A DNA stretch of 64,000 bases from Bursaphelenchus xylophilus (GCA_904066235.2 CAJFCV020000001.1:4588001-4652000); one strand, 5' to 3'; counted from the first letter of the stretch, positions 46,399 through 59,935 are shown. Notes: generated by a model not told the origin, from the sequence alone. A program made the numbers and translations.

Positions 46399-48335
46399 AT
46401 GGTAGAGAGGAACGGGAAAAGGTGTCATCATGACAGATTTTAAGTGTTATTGTGACATTTGAATCACCCAAAGTTTGTTAGTTTGACTTTTGGGGGACTA
46501 ATGTGATGTCTGTAACCGGTAATTCCCGTTTTTCTTCCCATCCAAAGTTGTTGTACTCGTAATAATCTCGACTGTTTTTGAATTGTTATCCGATCTTCGA
46601 ATTGTGATTTCTGTAGGCTAATTTAATAAAGTATAAGCCCTAAAAGCCCAATAGGATTATTTCGGCGTTGCTCGGAACACAATTGGCTCTCAGCGTGAGA
46701 TTAGAATATTATCCATGACACATGATGTCATGGATAATATAATCTCTGAATTAATATGGATAATGTGATTGAAAGTTACGGGGATTGTAAAGGATTGTAT
46801 GCGGAGGTATTTTTAAGCAAATCGCGAACGATCGAATCCATCATCACACCTCGGACCTGTCACGAAGACGAATATTCGAGGCAGCAGATGTTTATGGGCC
46901 ACCATTCTTTTTGCCCGTTTCGAAAACCCCTAAAAGGGGGCCCAAATTCTAACGTCCGAGTTTCCTCCGACTCCACACCACTTTTGACCACAAATGAGCC
47001 TAAATTTTCGGCCAACTTCTTCCGGACGCCTACGTCCAGATTTGCCCGCGAGATTTGAAACGGAAAAGGGGCGGAGTCTAAAAACGGATACCGCGTATTT
47101 TAAAAATCCGACATAGTAATTTAATAATTCCTTTTGTCGATTATGTTTATAGTTTCATTTTGGCCATACTGTTAATAAATGGAAAGATTTTTACAACAAA
47201 TTTATCAAAAACAATACTACCTCTGAGAAATATCAACTGCTCTTGATGGATAAGATAATTGTGAAATTCTAAAAAACTGGCTTACCAAAAATTTTTATAT
47301 TTCTAAAAAATGTCTACAATACGTTTTTTATTCGTATTAGTGAATTTTTTCGTAGTGTTTTCTAATATTTACATTGTTCACTTCAATCTCGGGCGCAGCG
47401 TGCCTGTAAATTATCAAACGTTTCAGATGTTTTTGAGGTGCGCCCAATTTTTTCGCGAACTGCGGCCTCGCCAGAGCAGAATAACATCCACATCTTTTTT
47501 TCTCGGCTTTCTTGAACTCTCGAGGGTCAATCGGCGCCTTGGTCCGTTCGCTTCTGACCCCTTTCGCCACCAAATATATTCGCCATTCCGCATAGTTGGG
47601 GATGAATCATTTTGGTCGGGCTGAAGGCCGATTCTGAATCCCTAATGCCTCCATCGGCTTTGTCTTATTGTCTCGTTCATTTGTGGGGCGAGTCGAGTTT
47701 TCGTGGTTCGGTTCGCGAGCTGATGAGCTGATTTTTCTCTTTCTCCGCGATTTCTGTTGTGATGATGGATAAAACAAGGTTTTTGCTCATGTTTCTTTCG
47801 ATTTTATTGGCTAAAGTAATTCGCGATTGATTTCTTACCATTTTCTCCGTTTATTGTTCACGTTTCGTTTCGAATCTCCTCCGATAAGCCTGTAAATTTA
47901 TGGTTTTGTTACACTTGTTGCCTACTCTCGAAAGTTTATCGTTTTTCGGAATCTTTTGAATTCATGTCCCACTTTTTTCTCCCATGTGTCATGCGACTGT
48001 GATATTTTAATTTTTATGGGTATTGGAATAACCGTCCGTTCATACGGAATTCATTTTCGACGTCTCTTTGTTTACCTTATTTGTCATGGATGTCTATTGT
48101 ATTATCGTTATTTTTAAGGTGGTACAACCTCGATTAGGACAGTGAATCATGGCTTATCGCATTGTTTATGAGATCTACTTTTTATTGAGTATGCATTTAC
48201 TTAGTTTGTTCCGAAAAAAGTTGTTTTTGATGAACTTTTATTTTAGCTATATCACGTGTAATATATTGATGAATTTATCGCGATTTTGACAAAAATTTTG
48301 GTGTAGACTAATATTGAGCTTGTAGGGTTTACAAA
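46399..48335. other. 1.9-kb intergenic region upstream of ABHD17 gene
   Basis: The first 250 bp are the nicalin 3' flank with AATAAA near 46625. A perfect 15-bp inverted repeat lies at 46706-46740. The rest contains open frames (46756-47058, 47310-47624) without family signatures or splice context. It probably includes the promoter and a 5'UTR intron of the ABHD17-like gene. Confidence 0.4.
46706..46740. repeat. Perfect 15-bp inverted repeat of the ATGGATAATAT motif
   Basis: ATATTATCCATGACA (46706-46720) and TGTCATGGATAATAT (46726-46740) are exact complements around CATGA. It is two head-to-head copies of a motif that otherwise occurs singly in introns across the window. Confidence 0.75.
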
Positions 48336-49922
48336 ATGAGTGCGTCAGTGAACCCGGACGTCAGTCAGGCGGGTCAGGCACAGCCACAAGGACGGGTTTC
48401 TCTTCGCGATCTCTGCTCGTTATTCTGCTGCCCGCCGTTTCCGTCGTCAATCGTCTCCAAACTGGCATTCATGCCTCCGGAAGCCTCGTATAAGATGGAA
48501 ATTGAACCACAAGGAGGGTAAGTGCAAGTTTTATTTTGTTTTGGCTATTTAGATGGGGATTTGGACGAGTTAATTAGAGATGTTGAAATATCGGAGAAAC
48601 TGGCACTTTCGAAGGGAGATTTTGAAAGTTGTTGGTGGATAGCATGATTCAGCCGGACTTTTTGTTTTTGTCCAAAAATGGGGAGTAATTCTAGGGTTTG
48701 TGGTTTGAAGCCTATATTGCACTTGAAATGGGGTTCACATTTTAAGTGTTTTTGTGGCAGTTTTATTGTAAAATACGTTCATTTGGCTCGGTGTACCACA
48801 ACACAATTTTCCAAAAAAAGTGCAATATCATTTCTTTCAGAAAGTATCGAATGGTTCTTCTGGAGAATCGCGCTGAATGGCCTCATGGAGATGATGAGTT
48901 CCGAAATGTGGAGGTCTTTCACACACGTACGCGACGGAATAACAAGATTGCTTGCATGTACGTACGGCCGCATGCTTCGGATTCTCAATTTACAATAATG
49001 TTTTCGCATGGAAATGCTGTTGATCTGGGACAAATGTGCAGTTTCTACTACGGGCTTGGCTACAGACTGGGTTGTAACGTCTTTAGCTATGATTATTCGG
49101 GTGAGTTAGACAATTTTTTGGAGATTTTTTATGATTTTAGGTTATGGTTGTTCAAGTGGAAGAGCGTCGGAGAAGAACCTCTATGCAGATATAGCAGCCG
49201 CCTTGCAGGAATTGAAGAGCAGGTATAATGTAAAGGACGAGAACGTTATCCTTTATGGTCAATCCATCGGCACCGTGCCAAGTGTGGACCTTGCAAGTGC
49301 AAATCCAAATATTGCTGCGTTAATTTTACACTCCCCGTTGATGTCTGGACTTCGTGTTGCTTGTGGGGGAGTGCAGAGAACGTGGTGTTGTGATGCGTTC
49401 CCGTCAATCGAAAAGATTCCTCGAGTACAATGTCCAACTCTGGTTATTCACGGAACCGATGATGACGTCATTGATTTCTCTCATGGCCTTACGTTATATG
49501 AACAATGCCCATCGAGTGTAGAGCCATTGTGGGTGGCTGGAGCAGGTGAGTGCTTTGAATTTTGATTTTTTTTGGTTTATGGATCAAATGGGAAGGTGAT
49601 GTAAAATAAGGTCAGATCTCAAAGATGGACGGTCCGGTTTTAATGAAACTTGACTTAGAGGAACGGGAGACGTTATACTTTCTCCAGGATACTTTTTTAT
49701 TTCATATTTTACAATATTTTTTGAATTGTGGCCATTTGAAATTGAAAAACCCTACCATTTTGATGTTGTTCCAAAAGTTTAATTTAATTTTCTGTATTCG
49801 TCCAAATTCCAGGTCACAACGACGTCGAATTACATGCTGTATATTTGGACCGCCTGCGGCTATTCATCGAAAACGAAGTAAAACCGAAAGTTGCGACGGC
49901 CCAGTTTAACTCGAGCCGGTAG
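48336..49922 (+). CDS. ABHD17: ABHD17-type depalmitoylase (alpha/beta hydrolase)
   Basis: Four exons (48336..48517, 48841..49100, 49141..49545, 49813..49922) give 318 residues. The N-terminal cluster [11 protein letters not shown] (Cys 27, 31, 32) is the family's palmitoylated membrane anchor. The alpha/beta hydrolase fold follows: [12 protein letters not shown] with the oxyanion His-Gly, nucleophile GQSIGT (Ser189), acid [13 protein letters not shown] (Asp 254-256) and GAGHND (His284). ABHD17 enzymes remove palmitate from Ras, PSD-95 and similar proteins at the plasma membrane. Length and all motifs agree with the family, so it should be active. Confidence 0.95.
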
Positions 49923-50634
49923 CCGATCAAAAAACGAGCGACAACACGGGTTCTAAGTTAATTAAGTTATTGTATTCGTCTTTACCCAAAGCCAGGTCTC
50001 CTACCCACTGTTGTAAAGCATTTTCCGTCGTATCCTATCAAAATAAGTCGTCTTTATACATAAAATAAGATTTTAGGTGATTTTTTAAATAATTTTTGTA
50101 TTTTGAAATGCTTTAACGTTTAGATTGGACTGTATTTTTAATAGTAGATAGTGTAAAATGGAGTGGAAGTTTAGATAGTAATTTTAATTGAGGTGCAAGA
50201 TAATTTAGCGAAGAATTACGGACATCATACTATATTATACTAGACCAGTCCAATTTAGACGAATATCCATGTAAGACTGCTTCGTATCCACACGTTTTCC
50301 TACGAAATATTGTTGTTCTTTCGTATTGAACTATTTTTATTTATTCCTATGTATCAACTCCAACTATGATCGAACTCCAAGTTTGTTGTTTCAGATTGAG
50401 TAAAGCTGTAAAATAAAATTTAAATTTTGAGGTTTATTATGAATGTCAGGTACAAATAACAGGTATTGGAGGAGCTGTATGTCTACCAAAATATTTTGGT
50501 TTATGAAAAACAGATCTTGTAATCATTTATTTCTTGCCACGCCACGAAAACATTTACTGCCAAAGAATTCTTGGCATTCCGCCCACTTACGAATAATTGC
50601 CGAAAAATAATTTTTTCGACCAAAGAATGTCAAA
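49923..50634. other. Intergenic spacer between ABHD17 and exoc-8
   Basis: The 712 bp of AT-rich sequence include AATAAA near 50413 for ABHD17. No coding or RNA feature is recognised. Confidence 0.4.
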
Positions 50635-53600
50635 ATGTCGGTGAACGGAAGCGTGGATGGCGATGTTTTTGCCTCGGAGGAGTTCAATGGTGCTCAGTGT
50701 AAGTTTTAAGCTAATATATATTGAACTTGACCGTCAATGAAAATTCTTTGAATTTTAGTTGTTAATGACATTCTCAACAACTCCCGACCCGGTGAGGAAG
50801 TAAAGAAACTCCACAAGCTCAAATCCAAGCTCAATGCCGAATCGAATACGGCCTCGGAACAGGTCAAGGATATTATCTTTGATCACTATCGGCAATTTAT
50901 TGATACCTCAAAGGAAGTTGCTTGTAAGTTTATATTACCCAATTTTCTTCAGCTTTTAGCATTGGAACGAGAGATATACGAGCTTTCAACCTTGCTGACT
51001 GATCAAAAAGCCTTGATCGAGAATTTGATGGACCTTTGTGGGCAGGAAAAAGGCTCCATCTGTAGTGTTTCGTTGCATTCTGGTAATAATAATCAACAGA
51101 ACCCTCTACAATTGCTGATGCATAAAGTTGAAGGGATTGCGGTGAGTATTGTATTTATTTTTGTTGGTTTTTAGATCGATTTGTTTATGAGGGACCTAGT
51201 TTGGTGAAAGTCATACGATTTGATGTATAAACCAATTTTAAAATGTCATAAATACGCTGTTTATGGTAAAATACGGCTGCAGTAATCGACTGCACAAAAG
51301 ATGAGAGAAAATCGTCGCTATTCACCTTAGTTTGAATACCTGCTATTACCTAAATTAATATCTGTAATTTCAGGACGAATTAAACCGCCTGAAGCCCAAC
51401 GAGAAGATCATTTTGCAATCTGAATTTACCTTGCTATCTGAAAATACGATGGAGCCGGTCCACACTGTCTTTCTTGTACTCCTTTCCGAGACTTTTTTCA
51501 TCTGCTACCCTAGCAATAATCCCAAGATGAAATTCACCTTTTCCTCAGCACATCGACTCGATTCTGTAGCTGTTGTGAACGTAAAAAGAGCCGCAATTGA
51601 GAATCCATTCGCTGAATTGATCATGCAGCTGATGATTTTTCCGGAGCAATTGTATTTGAAATGTGATTCCCCGAGATTGAAGAAACAATGGCTGGAAGGG
51701 ATCGAAAATGCCAAAAGGGCTTTGGAGAAGGAGAAAAATCTGCATCGCCAGGCTACTATTAGAGGTTTGAAGGGGATTTGAGGGCATATTGGGTCAGAAA
51801 ATTGGATTATTTAACTATTTTTTGTCATGGATAATATAATTTTTGTCGATCTTATCACATATTATGGTTGTTTACGCCCCGGTAGGATTCTAGGAGGAAA
51901 TTGAAGACAAAAAACACTACTATAATCATGTTTCATCCATTTTTTGCTCGATTTCTCTTATGGATAATATAAGTTTTGTCAAAAAATCCCACTAAAATCC
52001 TATTTTCAGCCAAAAGAAGAAAGAGTTCGGCCGCAGCACACCCCTTGGACCCTCGAGATCGCCTCTCCGGCATCAAATCCCAGAATTCCGAGGCCATTCA
52101 GGAGGAGGATCAAGAGAAAATCGAGGCTGATATGGAATGGCTGAGAGGGTTGGAAAACGATCTGCAAGAGGAGATAAGCCACAGACACATGGAAGATGCT
52201 GTAGATTTACTTATGGACGCCAAACAAGCCAAATGCACGGATCCGGAGCTGAGCGCGAGAATCGCTTCGTATGAAAAACAGATCATAAAAATGCTGAGTG
52301 ATGAGGTAAGTGGATAAATTTTGATGGAGATGGGGAAGAGGTGTAATAAGTGGACTGAGATAGCGTTTGAGGATTAGAGATTTCAGGTAGACCGATTTTT
52401 TTGGCAAAAAAATGTTGTGTTACCTTGTGTAATATAATTTTTGGCTAACAGGGACAGTACCCCAAGTGCGACGCTCAGATTTTGATGAAACTTGGCACAA
52501 ATTTAGAATATTTTTTTCTAAGATATATGCGAGAATCCTAGCTCTCGCTTTGCAGAAACAACCGAGATTTTTAGATCGAAAGTTGGCGAAAATTTGACAC
52601 TTTTTGCGGAATTTCGGCACGAAAAGTTTAATGCCTGTTTCTACCATAGAGGGTAATGTTTCCACAAAAAATCGATTTTTCCGCACAAAACTAGCAAAGT
52701 TATGATCAAAAAGGGGGTTTCTCTCTGACCGCCCTCCGCGTTTTGTGTACTCTCTCGCCGGAAAAGATCGTTCAATATTTTGGCGACGCTTGCAAAGCGC
52801 GAGCTAAAACTTTCAGGAATTGATACTTAGTTCATGGCCGACGTTTGTGAAAAAACTAAAGAAAATCTGAGCGTCGCACTTGGAGTACTTCCCCTGTAAA
52901 TTTGACATTCAACTATGTCACAAGGATATTACCGATAAATTTTTTCAGATCAAACGTCCGGGAGCCCTTCACGGAGGCGCCAAGGCCCTCCATCGGCCGC
53001 TAACCCTCCTAAAAACACTTGGCCGATCCACCTATGCCATTGATTTGTACCTAAAAAGAAGGAGTTCGGCCCTCAGCCAAAGAGCCCGCGAGTTCACGAT
53101 CAGTGAAGAGCCTTTGTCCTACGTCCGACATGTCTCAACAGTTTTCATCAGCGCCATTTTGGAAGTGATTAAAGAATTCAAATCCCAAATTGATGACTAT
53201 TGTTTGGTGGTCCAATGGGCATGCTCGGAACTCTCATTGCTGCTGTCGTTGATCCGAAGGCATGTCCTGGAAGTGGCTCCCACAATGGCCGTCCTAACCA
53301 ATGCTTGGAGAATTTTGGCGGGAGAATTGGAGGTCCTCAGATATGAAGGTTTGGACCTCTCGTTTGAAGTAAACAGGTTGTTGGCACCATCGCTGAGAAC
53401 TGCATTAGAAGGAAACTTTACTAATATCATAGAATCGACACGGCTGAGGATTCAGGTGAGAGGGTTTGGGCGAAAATGGGAGTTTGTTTATATTGTAGTA
53501 GATGGGATTGTCGGAAATTGATGGGTATCTTGGTAGAGGCTGTTGATAGAGCTGTGGTATTTTTAGTACTCAATCTTTGTTTTGTTTGGTATCTCGTGCC

Positions 53601-54442
53601 GAATTTTGAATGAATTCTGAATGTAGAATTTGGAGTAATTAACATGGATATTGTAGTAGGTAGAGGTGACAATAATTTTGGAATATCTCAGTTGGCCTTG
53701 TAACTTTGGTTTTGGAATTGTTGGAGATTGTTTTGCAGAGTATATTGGGTGTGGAAACTTAATTTGAGGGCATTTTATGAGATGTTTTGAAGTAAATTAT
53801 TTTAGATGGTATCGATAATAATTTAGTCCCAGTTTTTTCTATTTTTATAAATTTTTTGTTAATACCTATTAATTTTCAGGAAGAACGTTGGCAGCCCTTC
53901 AATTTGGAAACCGAATCCAACCTGAATCGCTACCTGGAAGAGATGTCTGACCTTGGTTTATGCATTGACTGGGCCATCCTCCCACATCAGCCCAATTCCT
54001 TGAGTATTTCGCAAAGTGGATGCGAATTCGCGAGAGTTGCAAGGTCGCTGAGCCGAGATCTGAGTCTGTTGAAATCCTCAGGCCATCTGAGGGAATTATC
54101 CATCGATTTTATTCGGACTTTGTGGTCAGATTACTGCGAATTGTTGGCCCAGCCAATCAATAATGAAGTCCACAACTTCACCTGCAAATTTATTGTGAAT
54201 CAAGTGGGTTTTGAAGAGATTTTCTCTCGGAAATTTGAAGATTTATGAGAGTTTTGACAATTTTTTGTCATGGAAAATATATTTTTTTTTCAAAATGATA
54301 TTTTTAGTTGATCCCATTGTGTGAAGAGATCTACCGCGAAGATTTGATCCGGATCCTACTGCAGAAACGATTCCCCATCCTCCTAAAATACGTGGATCGC
54401 CCGCTGGAAAGATTGGATTCCCATGAAGAGGAAGATGTCTGA
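50635..54442 (+). CDS. exoc-8: Exocyst complex subunit EXOC8 (Exo84)
   Basis: Eight exons (50635..50698, 50759..50923, 50960..51141, 51374..51764, 52010..52305, 52949..53455, 53880..54203, 54308..54442) give 687 residues (human EXOC8 725). The N-terminal Vps51/Exo84 helical region includes FVNDILNNSRPGEEV and FDHYRQFIDTSKEV. A PH-like domain follows at about 145-260 (HTVFLVLLSETFFICY to KKQWLEGIENAKRAL). The helical Exo84 C-terminal domain includes DMEWLRGLENDLQEEI and a RHMEDAVDLLM helix. Exo84 tethers secretory vesicles to the plasma membrane and binds Ral GTPase through the PH domain in mammals. Exon 4 ends at a weak donor (G|GTTTGA, 51764). Intron 5 contains the complete MITE at 52449-52896. 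Confidence 0.9.
52449..52896. mobile_element. Harbinger-like MITE, copy C, with TAA target duplication, inside exoc-8 intron 5
   Basis: The element starts CAGGGACAGTACCCC and ends GGAGTACTTCCCCTG. TAA flanks both sides (52446-52448 and 52897-52899). At 448 bp it closely matches copy B. It ends 52 bases before exon 6, so the intron's 3' splice site lies directly beyond it. Confidence 0.85.
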
Positions 54443-55302
54443 AGTATAATATAAGTCGTATTTTTAGCTTGTAAAAATTATATTTATTTTTTTAGACAAA
54501 GGATTTTTATTTATTTTTGCCATACTGAATAAATTATCCATATTTTTTTGAAAATTTTTCAAATTTTTTTTCAAAAATCAACTCCAAACTTTAACTGGAA
54601 CAATTTTTACTTCCCAATAAATAAACGAAGTACAACGTTATGCGAAATGAAACTAGTAAACTTTACAAAATTCAGTCCCGAATCAGGAGTTTTCCTTGTT
54701 TTTATAGAGCGAGAGGAAAAAAAGGAAAGAAAAAATGTGAGAAACCCGGGATTTCTGGTTAAAGATTTCTACGGAAATGATCTTAAAACACGGACATTGA
54801 ATGGAATTTTGGTATCGAACTGGTCTTGATCTATAAATCCTACTTTTTATCCATGAAAAATTTGGAAAACTTAGAAAAATGGCGGAATTTTTTGATTTTT
54901 CCAATTTTTTCGTTCAAAAATCGGATTCCGATATTTAATTTTGATTTCAAACAGCTCCAAATATCATAAAAGTCCCATTTCTTTCAACTTCACCGACTTT
55001 TTTCGGCAAAAAAAATCCAAAAAAAATTCCTTTTTCAATTTCCATCCAAAAACTTCAAAAAAAAACCCTTCCCAAAATTCCGTTCAAATCCTCGGAGATT
55101 TTATACAACAAATGGTGGAAACAAAAGGAGTCGGATAAGAACAATATGGTAGGGTTGTTTACAGTACCTTTAACAATGCGAACCACTCAATGGAAATAAT
55201 CGAAATAAATAGCGGGTATTGGAGACAAGACTTTAATGGAATCCAAAACAACGTTATAACTGAGGTCGGGGAGAGGGGGCGGCGGCGGAAAAGATCGTTA
55301 TT
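54443..55302. other. Convergent 3' flanks of exoc-8 and p66 gene
   Basis: The 860 bp of very AT-rich sequence with long A and T runs have no convincing coding content and are probably the two 3'UTRs. Confidence 0.4.
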
Positions 55303-58300
55303 TCATTTCTTGCGGTTCACGGCCGTCATTTGTTGCAGCGCTTGCATAAAGTTTTGTTGGCCGCTCAGTTGTCGCATCATTTGCTGTTGGTTGCCGCTCA
55401 GCAGGTGCTGCAGGGGGTTGGATTGGGACGTCGTGTTGGAGGACTGAGATCCGGACGAGGAGGAGTTGGCGGCCAGGAGTTGGGCCGCGAGGAACTGCTG
55501 CATTAATTGTTGTTGTTGGGTGGCCGATGAAGAGGAGCTCGTGTTCGATGAGTTGGAGCTTCGTTGCATCAGTTGCTGCAAAATAAAAGGTATTATAATC
55601 AAAAAATACAAAAAAAAAAAAAAAATTTTTTTGACTGTCCATTACATAACACTTTATACTCCATAAAAATCCCTATTCTACCCTAAACTCACTTCAACCC
55701 TCACAAATTTCAAAAAATCCCAAATTCTTACCGCCAACATTTGTGGATTTGACATTATTGCCGACAGCATCATGGGATTCGACCTGAGCATGCTCAGCTG
55801 ATTGAGTTGTTGCATTTGTTGGGCCATTTGTGGGTTTTGGATCATGGCATTCATCAACTGTTGCATCTGCGAGTTGGTCGACGAGTTCGGTCGTTTTCGA
55901 TTGGCCGATGACGAAGAAGACGTCGTGGGTGTCGCGGTCGGTTTCTTTAGGTCTTTGGAGCCGTTCATCGTGTTCCGGAGGGAATTCTGGAAGGATCTGG
56001 CGGCCAGAGAGGCGGGACTGGCGCCCGAACCAGCGGCGGCGGCCAGGGATGCGGCCGACTGGTTCAGGGCTTTCGCGGCGCCACTCAGACCGCTGAGGGC
56101 GGCGGCGTTGAAGTTGGAGGTGTTCTTGGAGGTCGGGGTGGAGATGCCGTTCGAGTGCGAGGAGGTGGCGGTCGAGGACGACGCTTCGTTGAACTTTCCG
56201 GCTTGCACTTGACGTTCGAACTCCTAAAATAAGGTAAAATAATGTAAAAAAATGTAAAAATCGTCAAATACGGGGGAAAATCCACATAGAATCCATTTAC
56301 TTTTTTTTCAAAATTGGGGCTTCGGTAGTTGAGCCCCCCACGAAAGCTAGTTCAAACCCCCACTGTTTTGCCCGTTTCACACCCCACATAATGAACAAAT
56401 TAGAATAATACAAAACATGTAAGTGGGGGTTTGATCTACTACGTTGGGGGTTTGATCTTAAACGTAGGGGGCTATTTCTAAAACGTAGGGGGCTTCATCT
56501 AAAACGTAAGGGGCTTCATCTCAAACATAGGGGGCTTGATCTAAAACGTAGGGGGCTTCATCTAAAACGCAGGGGGCTTGTTCTGGACCATACAACTTGG
56601 ATTAATTCTTTGAAATAAATTTTGAGGTTCAGAATGGACGAGGGGGGTTGTACTGGGTCATGGGGGGCTAAACTGGACTGGGGGGCTGTACTACCTTAGC
56701 CCCTCAAAATTTTCTAAAATCTAATTTTCAGAATCAAAAAAAAAACAAACCCTTACCTTTTCTTGCTCCGCGATTTTCTGGAAGACCTTCTTGTAGAGAC
56801 TTGTTCTCTCATTTCGGACCTTCCTCTTCTGTGCTTGTTTCACACACTGTTCACAATACACATGAAGATCTCCTTTGTCGCCGGCTATCGCCTTCCAATT
56901 GGGAGTAAAGTCGGTTCCGCATTCTTCACACACGTAGGGCTCAAATTCCACTTTTCTGAAAATGAAAAGGATAATCTAGCGGTTTTAAGAAGATAATTTA
57001 TATTACACTGGACTTTTGATACTTTTTAATGCCACAAAAAACCCTTTTATCTTTACATCAACTTTCGACTACTTATTTATATTTTTCTTTCCATCAGTTA
57101 CCTAAATTTCAAAAAAAAATCTCAAAAATCCTTACTTGAATACAGTTTTGTCCTTCAAGTTCCTCTGAACCACCAAATCCAGACCCAATAAGTAGCAAAA
57201 ATCGGGTTGAGACGGGTTGGGAACAAAGCTCATATCATTCGAAGGCGCCTTCGGCGGGGCCAGCTGCAGTAGATGTTGTTCCAGATGCCGCCTGAGCTGG
57301 TTTCGTGCCGCGTTAATCTTCTGTTGCTGGGTTTGCTCGCTCAACTTGGCTTGACGTTCGGCCTCGAGTGCGGCGGCGGCCGCTGCGGCAGCGGCGTTCT
57401 TCCTTTCCTGCTCTTTTCGGGCCAACTCCGCCTTCTTGGCGAGCTCCGCTTCTCGCTCGCGTTGCTGCTCCTGTTGCTTTTGTTGGCCGGCGGCGAGTTG
57501 CTGAATGATTGCGTTGAACTGGGGGCCGGCCATGGTCGCGAGTTGTTGGATGTGTTCGGGTCGGAGTTGTTTGGACTCGAGGAGTTTTTGGAGGACCGCC
57601 TGCTGGCTGGGAGTGATCACTGGGACGCCGTTCTTCTGCGGCTTCGCGGGTCGGGTGGGTTTGGCGACGCCGTTCAGTTTGGCGGCGATTGGGGCAGCCA
57701 TCGCGGGCTTGTAGGCGGCACCGGTCGAGTTTTGCGGGATGTTGGACATGAGCTTGGGGTCAGTCTGCAAAAAAATATATTTTCCATGTAAAAGCTGACA
57801 AGTTTCTGTGAGATTTTGGGCTTCAAATACTGCTCATGCCTTTCTTCAACTGTAGAACACCCTATGCACCAAAAAAAAACAAGAAAATCACTAAAAAACT
57901 GACCTGTAATGTCTTGGCAACGAGTTGTTTTTGTCTCGTCTTTTTCAACATGGCAAGTAGAGCCTCTTCATTCCGTAGAGCTGCTTCGAGTTCTTTCGTC
58001 TGTAATTCACGCTCTCTCGTCTTCTCATCGTTCATTCCTTCCAATTGGGACTGAAATTTCGATATTAATTATATTACTTTAGATGCCAAGTCTAAAATTC
58101 CCAAAAAATAATACAAATGCATACCTTATATTCTTCCCATTTTTCTCTAACTTGTTTTAGTTCCTCTTCGTTCAGCGAGGAAAGTTCACTGTCTTCTGTC
58201 ATAGCCACAACATCACCATCTTCATCTACTTTTATTCCAAACGCGCAATCATATTGATCAAGGTTTGCGCCGCCGGAAAGCTTCCGTTTCTTCTTCTTTG

Positions 58301-58766
58301 GTGATTCTATTGTCTCAGCGTCGGCGGCTGCAGTTTTGATGGGGAGATCAGGCAATGGATCCGTGTGCGAAACACCATTTTGGACCTGAAAAGATATTAG
58401 GTAACAGATGAATAAAGCAGATATGAAACAAGTACCAGTTAAATTAAAAACAAGGCTTTAGTTTTTGATTCAAAATAAATCTTATTCAAGAAGTTCAATA
58501 CAAAAAATCTCCAAAACAAACAATTTTTATATCAGAAATGGTCATGAACACTTTCCTTTCTAGTAGAACATACACCGCAAAAAATTGATAAAACCATCAA
58601 AATACTTTTTTCACCTCCTAAAAGACACAAACAATAATTTTAAGGCACTTACAACCTGTGAGTCGACCATTCCGTCCTTGTGTTTGAGCTTTTTCTGGGC
58701 CTGCAAGGCACTCACCCGGGTCGATCTTCGGAGCGAGTTCTCAGCTAGATCCGCTTCTGAAGACGC
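55303..58766 (-). CDS. dcp-66: NuRD subunit p66/GATAD2 (GATA-type zinc finger), first exon not found
   Basis: Seven coding exons (58653..58766, 58125..58385, 57904..58050, 57136..57764, 56757..56955, 55732..56223, 55303..55575) give 704 residues after an acceptor at 58767. The CR1 coiled coil is clear (ELEAALRNEEALLAMLKKTR, about residues 140-165); in p66 it pairs with MBD2/3. The CR2 region holds a GATA-type finger, C-ECGTDFTPNW (CEECGTDF) with YCEQC, followed by QKRKVRNERTSLYKKVF. Between them is an Ala/Gln/Glu-rich helical stretch, and the last two exons are Ser/Asn/Gln/Met-rich. The first exon has no ATG before M33 of the translated part, so an upstream start exon is expected. An ATG followed by MSENIFRWGRG and a phase-0 donor near 60262-60312 is one speculative candidate. 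LIN-53 in this window is a partner in the same complex. Confidence 0.9.
56427..56582. repeat. ~21-bp minisatellite in p66 intron
   Basis: About seven to eight copies of a GTAGGGGGCTTCATCTAAAA-type unit lie head to tail in the intron between the zinc-finger exon and the next. The G-run in every unit makes the RNA- or coding-strand G-rich, so secondary structure is possible. Confidence 0.8.
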
Positions 58767-58979
58767 CTGAAACAGATTTCATAAGTCTTGATTAAAATTT
58801 TCAATCCACGTGTTTTTATCAACTAACAAGTCTTCGGGTAAAACAGAGGTCGATTTTATATTATACATGGCCGAAAGGGGAGAAATGAGGAAATTACCAA
58901 AAATCCAGTGGATTAGTGAGAAAATTGGAGCGGAGCATGATTGTAAAGTTAGCAAAATAACGCTACGGAGTGTTATGTT

Positions 58980-59292
58980 GGCTTCGTGGAAATTGGACAG
59001 AGTGAAATTCGACAGAGTGAAATTGGACAGAAATAATTTGGACAGAGCGTGGAAATTGGACAGGGTGAAATTGGACAGAGTGAAATTGGACAGAGTGAAA
59101 TTGGACAGATTTTCGCTGCAATCGTACGAAATGTCAATATTGAGCCATCAAATAATTATTTTTTGCAGTGAAAAAAATCTGTCGAGTTTCACTCTGTCCA
59201 ATTTCACTCTGTCCAATTTCCACGCTCTGTCCAAATTATTTCTGTCCAATTTCACTCTGTCCAATTTCACTCTGTCCAGTTTCCACGAAGCC
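58980..59292. mobile_element. Foldback element, GGACAG family, copy 2, with 8-bp target duplication
   Basis: It has the same ends (GGCTTCGTGG...CCACGAAGCC), the same ~14-bp GAAATTGGACAGAGT arrays in both arms and the same spacer (CAATCGTACGAAATGTCAAT) as the copy at 35266. GTTATGTT flanks both ends (58972-58979 and 59293-59300). One arm has an extra unit compared with copy 1, so unit number varies. Confidence 0.9.
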
Positions 59293-59935
59293 GTTATGTT
59301 AGGCAGAAAGACGAGAAATTACGCAAGTGCATAAGATTTAACGTTTTATGGATTTAGACGTAAATTTTGAATCTATCCGGCTGCTGTTGAGGAAAACGTC
59401 TAATTTGGCGGTAAAAATTTCTGCTACACACTTTATGAGTAGTACTGCAAGCAGGAATTTAAAAGTTCTCAAAATTCGAAGATCTAAAGCTCGTCATGAT
59501 GACGTATTTTCTGGAAATCACTTATAAGCCCTAAAGAAAAACTTGGAAAACAGGACAGTGAGAGATCGTTTGCAGTAAACAAATTCCAAACACGGGACTT
59601 ATAAGAAAGAAAGTTCTCGAATCCTTGGATTGGCAAAAGTCGAAAATGACGGGATTTCTGGACTCCGAAATTAAGGTGAACTTTGAAAGTAAACAAAAGG
59701 GTCCGCATCTTGGCTGTTATGAAATGAAAAGGGCATAGCGAGGTCATAAAATTGGGTGTGAGATATTTAATAAGATTTTTTTTTGGTTAATGACAACTTT
59801 CGTCTCAAGGAGAAGAAAAAATTTGGGAGGAATGGGGATAAAGTGGATGAAAAGTTGAGTCATAAGGACGTTCTTATGTCTCCGAAGGGATAAAAATCAT
59901 TTTCAATGGATAATAACCCAAATTTGTTTTTTCAT

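Noticed and set aside
46756..47624. Two short plus-strand open frames upstream of the ABHD17 gene
   Set aside because: Neither has a signal peptide, domain or splice-joined partner; both fall in probable promoter or UTR sequence.
58810..59334. Open frame reading KLDRVKLDRVKLDR repeats
   Set aside because: The repeats are translation of the ~14-bp GGACAG units of the foldback element; the mirrored arm gives an unrelated repeat.
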